Of a stretch of 64,000 bases of DNA, positions 34,633 to 43,840 are shown one piece after another. A model generated the notes under the pieces. That model did not search any database. It worked only from the letters and a program-made list of their open reading frames with translations, and was not told the origin of the DNA. How positions within the stretch are numbered: the stretch's first letter is position 1; the number at the start of each line of letters is the position of its first letter. This DNA comes from Firmicutes bacterium UBA5227 (lineage in GTDB: Bacteria; Bacillota; Clostridia; Tissierellales; Sedimentibacteraceae), in the NCBI GenBank assembly GCA_002409285.1, contig DHUT01000078.1, forward strand, positions 34,468 through 98,467, in the 5' to 3' direction. Made by a program: the position numbers and the translations under genes.

Positions 34633-35157
34633 TCATAACCCGGTATTTGCAGGGTTAAATTTTACAAAATCGAACTGGACAATATCTTTCCCGGTAAGAT
34701 AATGCTTCTCTCTCACACTGCCTTCAGGGTGTGATTGAAAGCCACATCTTTCTAACATTTTCATACTTGCCATATTTCCTTCGTAACAGCCTGCAAATAT
34801 CTTATCTAACTTCATGTTTTCAAAGCAATATTTAATTCCAAGTGAAAATGCCATTGTTCCATATCCCTGATTCCTATAAGGCTCATATATCATAATCGCC
34901 AAATCGGGCAATGTATTTACAAGCGAAAGGAAAATAGAACCAATCCTGGCATCATCAGAACACCTGATAATAGTCGCAATAAATCTTGATCTTATTGGTT
35001 TATTTTTAAATTCTTCAAATGTTTCAGTACGTATGTAATTGTATCCTTTTTGAGTTTCAGGTTCCTGCCAGCAGTTATATTTTTCAATATCATCAATATC
35101 AGAAATATATTCAGATAAATTCAGCCGACTGTTTCCTATGTATATTTTCCTGTCCAT
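34633..35157 (-). CDS. GNAT-family acetyltransferase (RimJ/RimL-like)
   Basis: 174 residues of the Acetyltransf_3 type: WQEPETQKGYNYI, GSIFLSLVNTLPDLAIMIYEPYRNQGYGTMAF (acetyl-CoA loop RNQGYG) and NMASMKMLERCGFQSHPEG. Close relatives acetylate ribosomal protein N-termini or small amines. The acceptor here is unknown. GGAGG lies 7 nt before the ATG. Confidence 0.85.
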   Translation of the reverse strand: MDRKIYIGNSRLNLSEYISDIDDIEKYNCWQEPETQKGYNYIRTETFEEFKNKPIRSRFIATIIRCSDDARIGSIFLSLVNTLPDLAIMIYEPYRNQGYGTMAFSLGIKYCFENMKLDKIFAGCYEGNMASMKMLERCGFQSHPEGSVREKHYLTGKDIVQFDFVKFNPANTGL

Positions 35158-35383
35158 TGAAAATCCTCCAATATATAAAACAAAAATTCAATTAAGTTCA
35201 CTCTTTTTCAGTACATTTTTAGTATAAAATCCATCTGTAGTCTTGCATGCAATCAAGTATATAATCTAAATACACTATTTTATTTGAAAAATAATCTTGT
35301 GGAATATATTGACACTCTATTTTTATCTAAACTTTACCTGTATGGAAAGTCTGACTCTTTAAAGTCATGCATAAACACATCCA

Positions 35384-36022
35384 CTAAAGCAATATTTTTA
35401 CCCGAATGGGACTGTTGATTAATTTTTTAAATTCCATACCATCTTCTGCATTTCCCACAACTGTTCCATAATGAGTTGGTATTACTATCCTTGGTCTAAT
35501 CTCATTTATGTAAGCTGCTGCCTCTTTCAGATCCATGGTATAATAACCGCCAATCGGAATCATTGCTATGTCACATTTAACCTGATTACTCTCCGGGGTC
35601 ACGTCCATATCTCCAGAAACATAAATTCTTATTTTGTCAACCGTTATTATATAACCTAACCACCCGTTTCCCTTTGGATGAAATTCTTTATTAATATTGT
35701 ATGCCGGAACCGCTTCAATCTTTATACCCCTGATGACCTTTAAGTCTCCCGGCTCCATGGTGTAAATTCTTTCATCCTCCACACCGGTTTTTTTAATTGA
35801 ATCAAACATACTTATGGGAACTATGTAAACAGTATCTTCCCTCGCAACCTTTTCAATATCCTCAGATGAAAAGTGATCATAGTGTTCATGAGTAATGAAA
35901 ACCATGTCTGCATCATGGTAAGCTTCATTGATCTGATACGGATCAAAATAAATACTGTCCTTTCCGCTGATGTGAATGCTGCTTTGAGCATTTACACTAA
36001 TGTTTTCCAATAACTTTTCCAT
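35384..36022 (-). CDS. MBL-fold hydrolase, UlaG-like
   Basis: 212 residues with THEHYDHFS (HxHxDH), YVSGDMDVT (metal Asp) and the late IPTHYG His, typical of the UPF0173/UlaG-like L-ascorbate-6-P lactonase group. The protein is shorter than UlaG. The substrate is unknown. AAAGGAG precedes the ATG. It is monocistronic. Confidence 0.83.
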   Translation of the reverse strand: MEKLLENISVNAQSSIHISGKDSIYFDPYQINEAYHDADMVFITHEHYDHFSSEDIEKVAREDTVYIVPISMFDSIKKTGVEDERIYTMEPGDLKVIRGIKIEAVPAYNINKEFHPKGNGWLGYIITVDKIRIYVSGDMDVTPESNQVKCDIAMIPIGGYYTMDLKEAAAYINEIRPRIVIPTHYGTVVGNAEDGMEFKKLINSPIRVKILL

Positions 36023-36192
36023 AAAATACTCCTTTTGAATTGTAACATATATAAAATTTTCTGAATATCTTCTTAATTAGTTTTATTCAAAGCTTGTATA
36101 AGTCAAAAAATTTCTTTGCTTTTTCTTCAGTCATATTATTTCACTTCCCTATCCTAAAAGTATTTCAAATCTCCGCATAATACCTTATTGGA

Positions 36193-36729
36193 TCATTCAA
36201 TGATATATGCACTGACTATTTCGCCATAATAAGCCGTATGGAAATCTTTGTTCGCATCATGGAAAAGGCCGTCTACATCCTGAGGATAGAATTTTCTCTT
36301 TATCTCTTCCCCAAGTGCCTGTTCATCATGTTTTTGCTTGTATATAACCCTGCACTCAAGCGTTAAAGGAAGCTCCTTAATACCAGGGACAGAAATTGCA
36401 TTTGGAATTACCTGTGTCAGACCGAGCTCCTTAATTTTGTCAACAGTACGACCGGATTTAGTTCCACAAAAGCTTAGTATTTTTTTGTCAAAATCACCAT
36501 GTGGAATATTTATTGTAAATTCGCCGCTATTGTCTATCTGTGATTTTGTAAAACGGTTTTCACGGACAAATGCAATAAATGTGGCTTTTCCCCACACAAT
36601 TCCAAGATTACCCCATCCAATAGTCATTGAATTCACCTTGTCTCCTACTTTGGTAGTCAACAAAACACCTGCTTTTAATGCTCTCATAATATCGCCCGCA
36701 TACTCAAATACTTCAATTTCCTTTTTCAT
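36193..36729 (-). CDS. Flavin reductase-like FMN-binding protein
   Basis: 178 residues of the flavin-reductase-like split barrel: AGVLLTTKVGDKVNSMTIGWGNLGIVWGKATFIAFVRENRFT, then SGEFTINIP. These proteins bind FMN and act as NAD(P)H:flavin reductases or unknown flavoproteins. AAAGGAGG lies 7 nt before the ATG. No partner monooxygenase is seen. Confidence 0.85.
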   Translation of the reverse strand: MKKEIEVFEYAGDIMRALKAGVLLTTKVGDKVNSMTIGWGNLGIVWGKATFIAFVRENRFTKSQIDNSGEFTINIPHGDFDKKILSFCGTKSGRTVDKIKELGLTQVIPNAISVPGIKELPLTLECRVIYKQKHDEQALGEEIKRKFYPQDVDGLFHDANKDFHTAYYGEIVSAYIIE

Positions 36730-36817
36730 AGATAGTTCCTCCTTTAAATAAATCCTGTTAACTAATTATACCCCAATTTACTATAAACTCATAGAATAAA
36801 TTTTAAGCTAAAGCAAA

Positions 36818-36848
36818 CCCCTTGACACGTCGATACCCTTGACAACCT
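36818..36848. repeat. Fragment of a CCCTTGACA repeat element
   Basis: CCCCTTGACA (36818-36827) and CCCTTGACAACCT (36836-36848) in close succession. The second shares 13 bases with 57087-57099. These look like ends of a decayed interspersed element related to the inverted repeat at 2941-2997. Confidence 0.45.
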
Positions 36849-36854
36849 GAGTAT

Positions 36855-37652
36855 TTACCAGGCGCCATGGTAGCTTATTGTTTCGCTGCTGCTAAGGGCT
36901 CCAATTTTCATGCACTCTTCAATTGATTTTCCTTGAATTATCCCCATGAGGAATCCGGCTATATAACTGTCTCCGGCACCCATGCTGTCTATTACTTCGC
37001 ATCTTATTATGCCAAATTCGGTGAATTCATTTCCATCATAGGCAATACTGCCCTTTTCTCCTCTTGTGACAACTACTACACTTGGGCCTTTGGACTTGAT
37101 GTGTTTCATAAATTCATTCAGTTCTTCATCACTCTTGCTGTCACAGGAAAAAAAGGCATAGTCTACATATGGCACAGCCTTCCGTGTTATCTCATGATCA
37201 AGCTTATCTGCAAAGTCAAATGCTACAGGCACACCTCTTTTTTTAATTTTGTACAATTCAGATTCTATCATTCCCCATATTCCGGTCACAACAAGGTCAT
37301 GGTCACATAAGAAATTAATATCTTCTTCCCCTAATTTAAACTCTGACATGACACCTTCTTCATAGTCACCTAAAATCCTGTCCCCATCTTTAAGCTCAAC
37401 ATGTGTAACTGCAGTCTGACCTTCTATAACCTTCACATGTGATATATCTACCCCTTTTTCTTTCAGGGCATCAATCATAAGTTTTCCATAATCATCAGTG
37501 CCTACAACACCTGTGTATGATGAATCTCCGTTCATCCTTTTGACATACACTGCAACATTAACAGGGTTTCCTCCGGGGAAGGCTTCGCCTGTACTGTCAT
37601 AAACATCCATGCAGTTATCCCCAACCGCGGCTATTCTTAATTTCTTTTTCAT
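36855..37652 (-). CDS. frlD: Fructoselysine 6-kinase (PfkB family)
   Basis: 265 residues close to E. coli FrlD in plan: AAVGDNCMDVYDSTGEAFPGGNPVNVAVY, VTHVEL and GDYEEGVM, the PfkB signature DSMGAGDSYIAGFLMG and the ending ISYHGAW. It phosphorylates fructoselysine or a related Amadori compound at C6. FrlB, encoded just upstream, then splits the product into glucose-6-phosphate and the free amine. GAGGAT precedes the ATG. A terminator-like hairpin separates it from frlB. Confidence 0.92.
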   Translation of the reverse strand: MKKKLRIAAVGDNCMDVYDSTGEAFPGGNPVNVAVYVKRMNGDSSYTGVVGTDDYGKLMIDALKEKGVDISHVKVIEGQTAVTHVELKDGDRILGDYEEGVMSEFKLGEEDINFLCDHDLVVTGIWGMIESELYKIKKRGVPVAFDFADKLDHEITRKAVPYVDYAFFSCDSKSDEELNEFMKHIKSKGPSVVVVTRGEKGSIAYDGNEFTEFGIIRCEVIDSMGAGDSYIAGFLMGIIQGKSIEECMKIGALSSSETISYHGAW

Positions 37653-37723
37653 AATATCCTCAATGTTCTGTTATTTTAAACCTGTCTATTGCCTGTTTTG
37701 CATAAAGAGATAATAGATACTGT

Positions 37724-37755
37724 AAAAAACAGACTGCTTCAAAATCAAGAAGCAG
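37724..37755 (-). terminator. Hairpin between frlB and frlD
   Basis: Minus strand: CTGCTTC and GAAGCAG (37734-37755) around an 8-nt loop, then TCTGTTTTTT. It is a good intrinsic terminator placed inside the operon; partial read-through would lower kinase expression relative to the deglycase. Confidence 0.7.
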
Positions 37756-37784
37756 CCCATTCCATTACTGTTGCATAACAGCCG

Positions 37785-38780
37785 TTAATAGTCAAGCTGT
37801 CTGTAATATCTCCTTATTTCCATAGGATGACAGTTCAGTCTTTCTAAGTGAACGTCTATTCTTGAAGTTATTGCTCTCATTACAAGATGAGAAATATTGC
37901 CTCTGAATTTTTCACTTATACCCTTTAATTCATAATCCTTTGTGTCAATTATATTATAGTTTGCACATATTCTCGGTAAGAATCTTGCAACCCTTTCACT
38001 AAGTGCTCTTTGAGAATCTTCTCCGATGAATACTGTAACTGCTGTGTCTCTATCTATAATTTCAAACATACCGTGGAAAAATTCCGCACTGTGAATAGAT
38101 TTTGTCCTTATCCAGTGCTGCTCTTCCCAGTAACACATTGCGTAGGAATATGTTGCTCCATACTGATTTCCCGCTCCGACAAAATAATGTATACTGTCAT
38201 TCATGTGCTTCCTTGCAATGCTCTCACCAAATTCATCAGCCGACTTCTCAACCTCTACAAGTGCACGGGCAAGATGCTCGTCAAGTTCTGCATAAAGTTC
38301 ATGGTATTCATCAAATTCTCCCGCATTATACATAAATCTGTCAGCAGTCATAAAAAATTTAAGTTGTTCATTTTGGGGATATGAAATAAGATAGTCAGCC
38401 ATCTTAGCCAGTTTCGTATCTGGATAATCAACAAATCCAATTACTTTGGCTCCGGCATCTTGAGCCTTTTTCACTCCGTCAACCATTTCTGTTGTGCTTC
38501 CTGTAACAGAAGATATAACAACTATTGTTCCTTCTCCTACTTTTTTGTTTCCTGTAAGAATATATTCTGCCGCATTCTCCACATAGAAATTTATTTCCGA
38601 TCTTTCTTTCATATGCACTTCAGCCTGCAGGCAAGATGCATATGTTCCTCCTATGCCAAGCCAGCAAATATTTTTATATCCTTTTTTACATATTTCATCT
38701 ACAACAGATTCTATTTCACTTCTAAGAGCTAATGCTCCATTTACACTGTCAAGCCGTTTCTGTTCATCAAATTTTAGCAT
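37785..38780 (-). CDS. frlB: Fructoselysine-6-phosphate deglycase (SIS domain)
   Basis: 331 residues with two SIS (sugar isomerase) domains: CWLGIGGTYASCLQAEVHMK, TIVVISSVTGSTTEMVDGV, a catalytic-region SIHSAEFFHGMFEIID (Glu and His), and the terminal EIRRYYRQLDY typical of FrlB. It hydrolyses fructosamine-6-phosphates to glucose-6-phosphate and amino acid. Context (frlD and a GntR repressor) supports the assignment. The amine could be lysine or another amino acid. AGGAG precedes the ATG. Confidence 0.92.
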   Translation of the reverse strand: MLKFDEQKRLDSVNGALALRSEIESVVDEICKKGYKNICWLGIGGTYASCLQAEVHMKERSEINFYVENAAEYILTGNKKVGEGTIVVISSVTGSTTEMVDGVKKAQDAGAKVIGFVDYPDTKLAKMADYLISYPQNEQLKFFMTADRFMYNAGEFDEYHELYAELDEHLARALVEVEKSADEFGESIARKHMNDSIHYFVGAGNQYGATYSYAMCYWEEQHWIRTKSIHSAEFFHGMFEIIDRDTAVTVFIGEDSQRALSERVARFLPRICANYNIIDTKDYELKGISEKFRGNISHLVMRAITSRIDVHLERLNCHPMEIRRYYRQLDY

Positions 38781-38799
38781 TATGTTCTCCTAATTATTT

Positions 38800-39864
38800 C
38801 TATTCTCCAACCTTCAATTTTTGATAATAATCATTATATATTGTAATTGCCTCTCCAACATCCTTTTGGAAAAACACATTTTCCTTGTAGTCAAAATCTC
38901 TTGCAGGGTCATTTTTGTATGAATCAGATGCTGCTTCAACTGCTGCATCATTCGGACAGGAATATGGATATTCTTCAAGGTTTGAAGCCATAACCTGGGG
39001 ATCAGTAATGTAATTTAAAAATTTTTCTGCAAGATCCACATGCTTAGCTCCCTTAGGTATTACATAAAGGTCAAAACCAAGCTGCACAGGATCCTTTTCA
39101 AAGTCAGCTATCACAAGATTATTTTTATCGCCAAGCTCAGCCATAGCCCATGAAGCATTCCCATCATATGTAAGTGCTACATATGCGGTTCCGTTTGTAA
39201 GATTTTGTTCGGCACTTCCATACGCTACTACATTGTCGTTGTATTTTACCAGCCATTCATATGCTTCGGCTATTTCATCTTCATTAGTTGAATTAGGATT
39301 ATATCCAAGAGCAACCAAAGCTATTGGGAATAAATTTCTTGCCCCGTCTATTGTGGCTATTTTCCCTTTTAATGCTGGATTTATCAAATCGTTGTAACTC
39401 TTGATTTCAACCGGGCATGTATCCTTATTATAAACTACATAAATATAGTTCATAAGATATGGAAGACAATATTCTTTTGCTGTCCAGTATGCTTCATTAA
39501 TGTTTGATGAATTTGGTATATTATCAAAGTTTATCTTCTCAATATATCCACCGTCTACAAGAGACTCCATATAAGCATCACAGGTCATTATAAGGTCATA
39601 TTCCTGTCCGCCGCCTGCTGTAAGCTTTGTAATCGCATCTGCGTTATCACTCATATATGACAGATTTACTTTTGCATTATTTTCTTTTTCAAACTTAGTA
39701 ATTAAGTCATCTGATATATATTGCTGCCACATATAAATATTGAGCTCCGTACTAGGTGATGCTTTGCCGCTTTCAACTTTTGACCCGGTATCAGTTCCTC
39801 CACAGCCTGTAAAAAGGCCCATGATTATAAAAATGGTTAACAACACAGAAATTATTTTTTTCAT
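38800..39864 (-). CDS. Polyamine-type solute-binding lipoprotein (probable Amadori-compound receptor)
   Basis: A 354-residue PotD-like binding protein with lipobox FTGC (Cys21), then LNIYMWQQYISDDLITKFE, DNADAITKLTAGGGQEYDL and a late PLNYITDP-like FLNYITDPQV. Families of this type bind spermidine, putrescine or related cations. Between the frl enzymes and the transporter genes, the inferred ligand is a fructosyl-amino acid. It overlaps the preceding permease gene in an ATGA, with GGAGGAG upstream. Confidence 0.88.
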   Translation of the reverse strand: MKKIISVLLTIFIIMGLFTGCGGTDTGSKVESGKASPSTELNIYMWQQYISDDLITKFEKENNAKVNLSYMSDNADAITKLTAGGGQEYDLIMTCDAYMESLVDGGYIEKINFDNIPNSSNINEAYWTAKEYCLPYLMNYIYVVYNKDTCPVEIKSYNDLINPALKGKIATIDGARNLFPIALVALGYNPNSTNEDEIAEAYEWLVKYNDNVVAYGSAEQNLTNGTAYVALTYDGNASWAMAELGDKNNLVIADFEKDPVQLGFDLYVIPKGAKHVDLAEKFLNYITDPQVMASNLEEYPYSCPNDAAVEAASDSYKNDPARDFDYKENVFFQKDVGEAITIYNDYYQKLKVGE

Positions 39865-40688
39865 ATACTCTCCTCCATTTTGGCACGTTTTTTTAACGTA
39901 TTTTTAATAATATTATTCAAAATCATTGCAATTACAATGATTAGAATCATGATTGTGGTAAGTGCATTAACATCAGGAGTGACCCCTGATTTATTCATTG
40001 AAAGAATTAAGACCGGAAGCGTTGAATTTTTTGCACCTGCAAGCATATTACTCATTACAACATCATCTATTGAAAGAGTAAATGACAGAAAAGCTGCACT
40101 CATTACTCCAGGCATAATGCCTGGAAGAGTAACATTTATAAATGTCTGTATTCTGTTGGCTCCCAGATCCATGGACGCCTCTTCCAGACTATAATCGTCA
40201 CCGCTTATACGCCCCTTTATGGTAACAACCGCATAAGGTATGCAGAATGTGCAGTGACCTATTAATATGGTTCCCATTCCAAGAGCAATGCCTGTTTTCA
40301 TAAATATAATAAGAAGTGCAACCGCCATGACAATTTCAGGAACTATTATTGGAATATAAAGCATGTTATTAATAAATTTTTTTCCTTTGAATTCATATTT
40401 TTTTAATCCCAGTGCACCTATAGTACCTATTACAACAGAAATCACAGTTGATAATACTGCTATTACTACGGAGTACCAAAGGCTTCCGATTACAGCAGAG
40501 TTAGAAAATAATTTTGAATACCACTGAGTTGTAAAGCCATTCCAGAAATAGTTGTATCTTTGATTGTTAAACGAAAAAGCCATCATTACAAACACCGGAA
40601 TATACAGTATGGTATATATTATTATTGAGTAAATTGTACCTATTACTTCTTCCCGTCTTTTTCTTTTTTGTTTTTTTGAAATGCTCAT
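39861..40688 (-). CDS. PotC-type ABC transporter permease
   Basis: 275 residues with six membrane segments and the EAA loop SLEEASMDLGANRIQTFINVTLPGI. It pairs with the PotB-type permease to form the channel. The start touches the stop of the PotB-type gene (TAATG), with GGAGG 7 nt upstream, so the two are translationally coupled. Confidence 0.9.
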   Translation of the reverse strand: MSISKKQKRKRREEVIGTIYSIIIYTILYIPVFVMMAFSFNNQRYNYFWNGFTTQWYSKLFSNSAVIGSLWYSVVIAVLSTVISVVIGTIGALGLKKYEFKGKKFINNMLYIPIIVPEIVMAVALLIIFMKTGIALGMGTILIGHCTFCIPYAVVTIKGRISGDDYSLEEASMDLGANRIQTFINVTLPGIMPGVMSAAFLSFTLSIDDVVMSNMLAGAKNSTLPVLILSMNKSGVTPDVNALTTIMILIIVIAMILNNIIKNTLKKRAKMEESI

Positions 40689-41557
40689 TATACCACCTCC
40701 ATGTCTTCAATTTTGGCAAATCTGGTATATATGAAAATAAGCAATCCTGTAATAACAATCAGCAGTACAGAAAGAGCAGCGCCAAGAGGCCAGTTTCTTA
40801 TTGCACCGAATTGATTTTTTATAATATTCCCTATGTATAAAACTTTTCCGCCGCCAAGCATATCTGTTACGGTGTATATCCCTAAAGAAGGTATAAATAC
40901 TAATATTATTGATGAAAATATCCCCGGAAAAGTAAGAGGAAGTGTTATTTGAAAAAATGTTGTTCTCCTTGAAGCCCCCAGGTCTGCTGATGCCTCCAAA
41001 AGTGATTTGCTTAGTTTTTCAATAGAACTGTACATGGGAAGCACTGCGAAGGGAAGCATATTTGTAATCATGCCGAGCATTACAAGACCATCCGTATACA
41101 CGAAGCTTATAGGCGAATCTATTAACCCGGTGCTCTGAAGAAAGTTATTTACAGGTCCGCTGGTTTGAAACAAAAGAAGCCAGCTGTTAAGTCTCATTAA
41201 AGAATTTGTCCAAAAAGGAATCATAATAAGCATTATAAGTTTTGATGCAACTTCCTTTGGTTTTTTTGCAATATAATATGCAAATGGATACCCTATAAGA
41301 AGGCAAAAAACCGTAGTTGTAAATGCCGCCCTAACAGATTTTACTATAACCTTAAAATATGTGCTGTCCAATAAGGTTTTATAGCTTTCCAATGAAAATT
41401 CATAGACAACATCTCCAAACACTCCCCTGGACATAAAGCTTATGTAAATAATATACATCATGGGCAATGTAACAAATAAAATCATCCATAATGAAACCGG
41501 TCCGGCCATAGCCAGTGCCGGCAGTGTTTTTCTTTTAAAAGTATTTTTCTTATTCAT
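40688..41557 (-). CDS. PotB-type ABC transporter permease
   Basis: 289 residues with six membrane segments and the EAA loop LEASADLGASRRTTFFQITLPLTF. The ATG at 41557 is chosen because GGGGG lies 5 nt upstream; this start overlaps the ATPase gene by 8 nt. In-frame starts up to 41593 are less likely. Confidence 0.9.
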   Translation of the reverse strand: MNKKNTFKRKTLPALAMAGPVSLWMILFVTLPMMYIIYISFMSRGVFGDVVYEFSLESYKTLLDSTYFKVIVKSVRAAFTTTVFCLLIGYPFAYYIAKKPKEVASKLIMLIMIPFWTNSLMRLNSWLLLFQTSGPVNNFLQSTGLIDSPISFVYTDGLVMLGMITNMLPFAVLPMYSSIEKLSKSLLEASADLGASRRTTFFQITLPLTFPGIFSSIILVFIPSLGIYTVTDMLGGGKVLYIGNIIKNQFGAIRNWPLGAALSVLLIVITGLLIFIYTRFAKIEDMEVV

Positions 41558-42668
41558 ATTGTCCCCCATTCTTACCGGTAGACTTAATTGCAACGGATTT
41601 TTCAGGATTCCAGTATATATTTACAGAATCTCCTTCTTTGAAATCTGCATCCTTTTCAAAACGGGTATACTTTATTTCAGTTTTATCTTTTAAATCAATA
41701 GATGTTTTTACAACAGTTCCCATATATATAAAGTCCTTAACCGTTCCCTTAAGATTAAATCCTTCCACAGGTTCGGTGCTTACCTTTATATATTCAGGTC
41801 TTATGGACACGTGAATATCTTCACCTACCTCAAATTCATCTCCCTTAACTTTTATGGTGCCTGCTGAAGTTTCAACATCTAAAATTCCATCACAAAGATC
41901 TTTAACCTTACCGTCAAAAATATTGGATTCTCCGATAAAATCTGCCACAAACTTAGTAAGAGGCCTGTCATAAATATCTCTGGGAGTACCAAGCTGCTCT
42001 ATTACGCCTTCATTCATTACTGCTATTCTGTCACTCATTGTCAGTGCCTCTTCCTGGTCATGGGTTACATAAACGAACGTAATTCCAAGCTTCTTCTGCA
42101 ACCTTTTAAGCTCTACCTGCATTTGCTTTCTAAGCTTAAGATCCAAAGCACCAAGGGGTTCGTCAAGAAGCAGAACCTTCGGATTATTTATAAGAGCCCT
42201 TGCAATTGCAACTCTCTGTTTCTGCCCTCCGGAAAGTGCATCAGGCTTCCTGTTTTCATATCCTTTAAGCTGGACAAGATCCAGCATTTCATTGACTCTT
42301 TTGGTTATTTCATCTTTAGGCCTTTTCCTGATTTTAAGTCCATAAGCTATATTATCAAATACAGTCATATGAGGGAAAAGTGCATAGTTCTGAAAGACTG
42401 TATTTACATCTCTTTCAAAAGGCTCCTTATCTTCAACACTTTCTCCCTGAACCTTTATAATTCCCGAAGAGGTTTCTTCAAATCCGGCAATCATTCTCAA
42501 TGTAGTTGTTTTTCCACATCCTGAAGGTCCAAGAAGAGTAAGGAATTCCCCTTCCTTTATTTCAATATTCATGTTTTTTACAACCTTGTTTTTCCCGAAG
42601 CTTTTTTCAACATCTATTAAGCTCACAATGGAATCAGATATTACTGAAGTTATAGCAGAATCAGACAT
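41550..42668 (-). CDS. PotA-type ABC transporter ATP-binding protein
   Basis: 372 residues: an ATPase domain (Walker A GPSGCGKTT, Q-loop FQNYALFPH, signature LSGGQKQR, Walker B LLLDEPLGALD, H-loop VTHDQ) and a C-terminal TOBE domain (from about residue 275). PotA/UgpC-type ATPases power polyamine, iron or sugar import. As first transporter gene it follows the GntR gene by 61 nt. AGAGGTG precedes the ATG. Confidence 0.92.
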   Translation of the reverse strand: MSDSAITSVISDSIVSLIDVEKSFGKNKVVKNMNIEIKEGEFLTLLGPSGCGKTTTLRMIAGFEETSSGIIKVQGESVEDKEPFERDVNTVFQNYALFPHMTVFDNIAYGLKIRKRPKDEITKRVNEMLDLVQLKGYENRKPDALSGGQKQRVAIARALINNPKVLLLDEPLGALDLKLRKQMQVELKRLQKKLGITFVYVTHDQEEALTMSDRIAVMNEGVIEQLGTPRDIYDRPLTKFVADFIGESNIFDGKVKDLCDGILDVETSAGTIKVKGDEFEVGEDIHVSIRPEYIKVSTEPVEGFNLKGTVKDFIYMGTVVKTSIDLKDKTEIKYTRFEKDADFKEGDSVNIYWNPEKSVAIKSTGKNGGQYE

Positions 42669-42729
42669 TTTTCACCTCTTAAATTAATCATTCACTTTAT
42701 TAAGTAAAAATATTAATATTTTACAAACT

Positions 42730-43488
42730 TCATTTTTCAACCTTTTTTTTAGCAGGATCATTTGTGTGCATTTGAATATTATTCGGCCACAGCTCAGTAT
42801 AAAAAGCTGTCCTGTCCCCAATGTTTAATGATAATGTAGATTCTACAACCTTTTCATCCATATCATAGGATATGGATTCCAAAAGAAATGCCGGAGTATG
42901 TTCTTTCACACTTAAAATTCTGGATTCATCTTTATTTAAAGTAGTTATTTTTATCCATTGTTTAGAGAACTTTAATTTGTAGTTGTAGTTTTCTTCTATA
43001 ACCTTGTATAATGAATCTCTTTCAAAGTCATATTTCAGCAAACCATCAAACAAATTTACAGGTAAATAAGAATACTCTAATGCGAGCGCAATATTATTTC
43101 CATACCTAATACGAACAATCTCATAAACTCTTGTCCCTATTGTTGTTTCCAGCAGCGAGGCTATTTTTTTATCAGCCTCGATAATCCCTGATTTAACAAT
43201 TTTGTTACTGGGCTTAATTCCCTTTGACTTCAACATCTGAGAAAAGCCACTGAGTTTAACAAAATCCCTTTCAATTTCAGGAAATCTTACAAATGTTCCC
43301 TTTCCTTTAAGTCTATAGGCATACCCAGAATCCACAAGCTGTGTTAACGCATTCCTTGCAGTCATTCTGCTGATATTATATGTTTCGCTTAGTTCTCTCT
43401 CTGATGGCAGCTGACTTCCGCTTATAAACTCTCCGGAATTTATCTTTTCCACAAGAATATCCCTGATTTGAATATAGACCGGTGGCAT
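42730..43488 (-). CDS. frlR: GntR/HutC-family repressor of the frl operon
   Basis: 252 residues: an N-terminal GntR winged helix (IQIRDILVEKINSGEFISGSQLPSERELSETYNISRMTARNALTQL) and a C-terminal UTRA ligand domain, as in FrlR of B. subtilis and E. coli. The ligand is probably a fructosamine phosphate. No Shine-Dalgarno is close to the ATG, so translation may be poor. An operator palindrome lies just after the promoter start point, consistent with autorepression of the whole operon. Confidence 0.88.
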   Translation of the reverse strand: MPPVYIQIRDILVEKINSGEFISGSQLPSERELSETYNISRMTARNALTQLVDSGYAYRLKGKGTFVRFPEIERDFVKLSGFSQMLKSKGIKPSNKIVKSGIIEADKKIASLLETTIGTRVYEIVRIRYGNNIALALEYSYLPVNLFDGLLKYDFERDSLYKVIEENYNYKLKFSKQWIKITTLNKDESRILSVKEHTPAFLLESISYDMDEKVVESTLSLNIGDRTAFYTELWPNNIQMHTNDPAKKKVEK

Positions 43489-43534
43489 ATATGTTTTGTT
43501 TTTTATAGTATCACACTCTTTCCATATGGTATGC

Positions 43535-43546
43535 TGGTATATACCA
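43535..43546. promoter_or_regulatory. GntR/HutC operator palindrome
   Basis: TGGTATATACCA is a perfect 12-bp palindrome matching the HutC-subfamily GT-N-TA-N-AC core. It covers about +4 to +15 of the predicted frlR message. Confidence 0.65.
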
Positions 43547-43556
43547 CTTTTTTATA

Positions 43557-43585
43557 ATTGTAACATACTATATTTATATTTGCAA
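43557..43585 (-). promoter_or_regulatory. Promoter of the frl operon
   Basis: TTGCAA (43580-43585), a 17-nt spacer and TACAAT (43557-43562) on the minus strand, about 70 nt before the frlR start. The rest of the 352-nt gap (43586-43840) is AT-rich, and I see nothing else in it. Confidence 0.7.
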
Positions 43586-43840
43586 TAACATTTATTGCGC
43601 TAATCTTAAATATATGAGTTAAAGTTATAATTTCATTTTAAATCGAATATAATAGCATGAATTCACAACTACCAATTCAACGGCGGCTTATGACCTAACT
43701 TTTTCATATGGTGTACTATTTTTGAAGAAATATCATATGTTGTAGGTGAAATTTTCACAATATATATAACAAAACCAAGCTTTTATGCAAGTTGCATATT
43801 CTACATACATCTATTTTATGGTTCGTACATCTCATAATTA

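Noticed and set aside
35158..35383. Regulatory element in the gap between the GNAT and UlaG-like genes
   Set aside because: AT-rich, with a weak GACT/AGTC pairing only; nothing that can be supported.
36080..36150. 15-codon minus-strand ORF (ATG ACT GAA GAA...) before the MBL gene
   Set aside because: Poor ribosome site, very short and no conserved context. Could be a remnant but cannot be supported.
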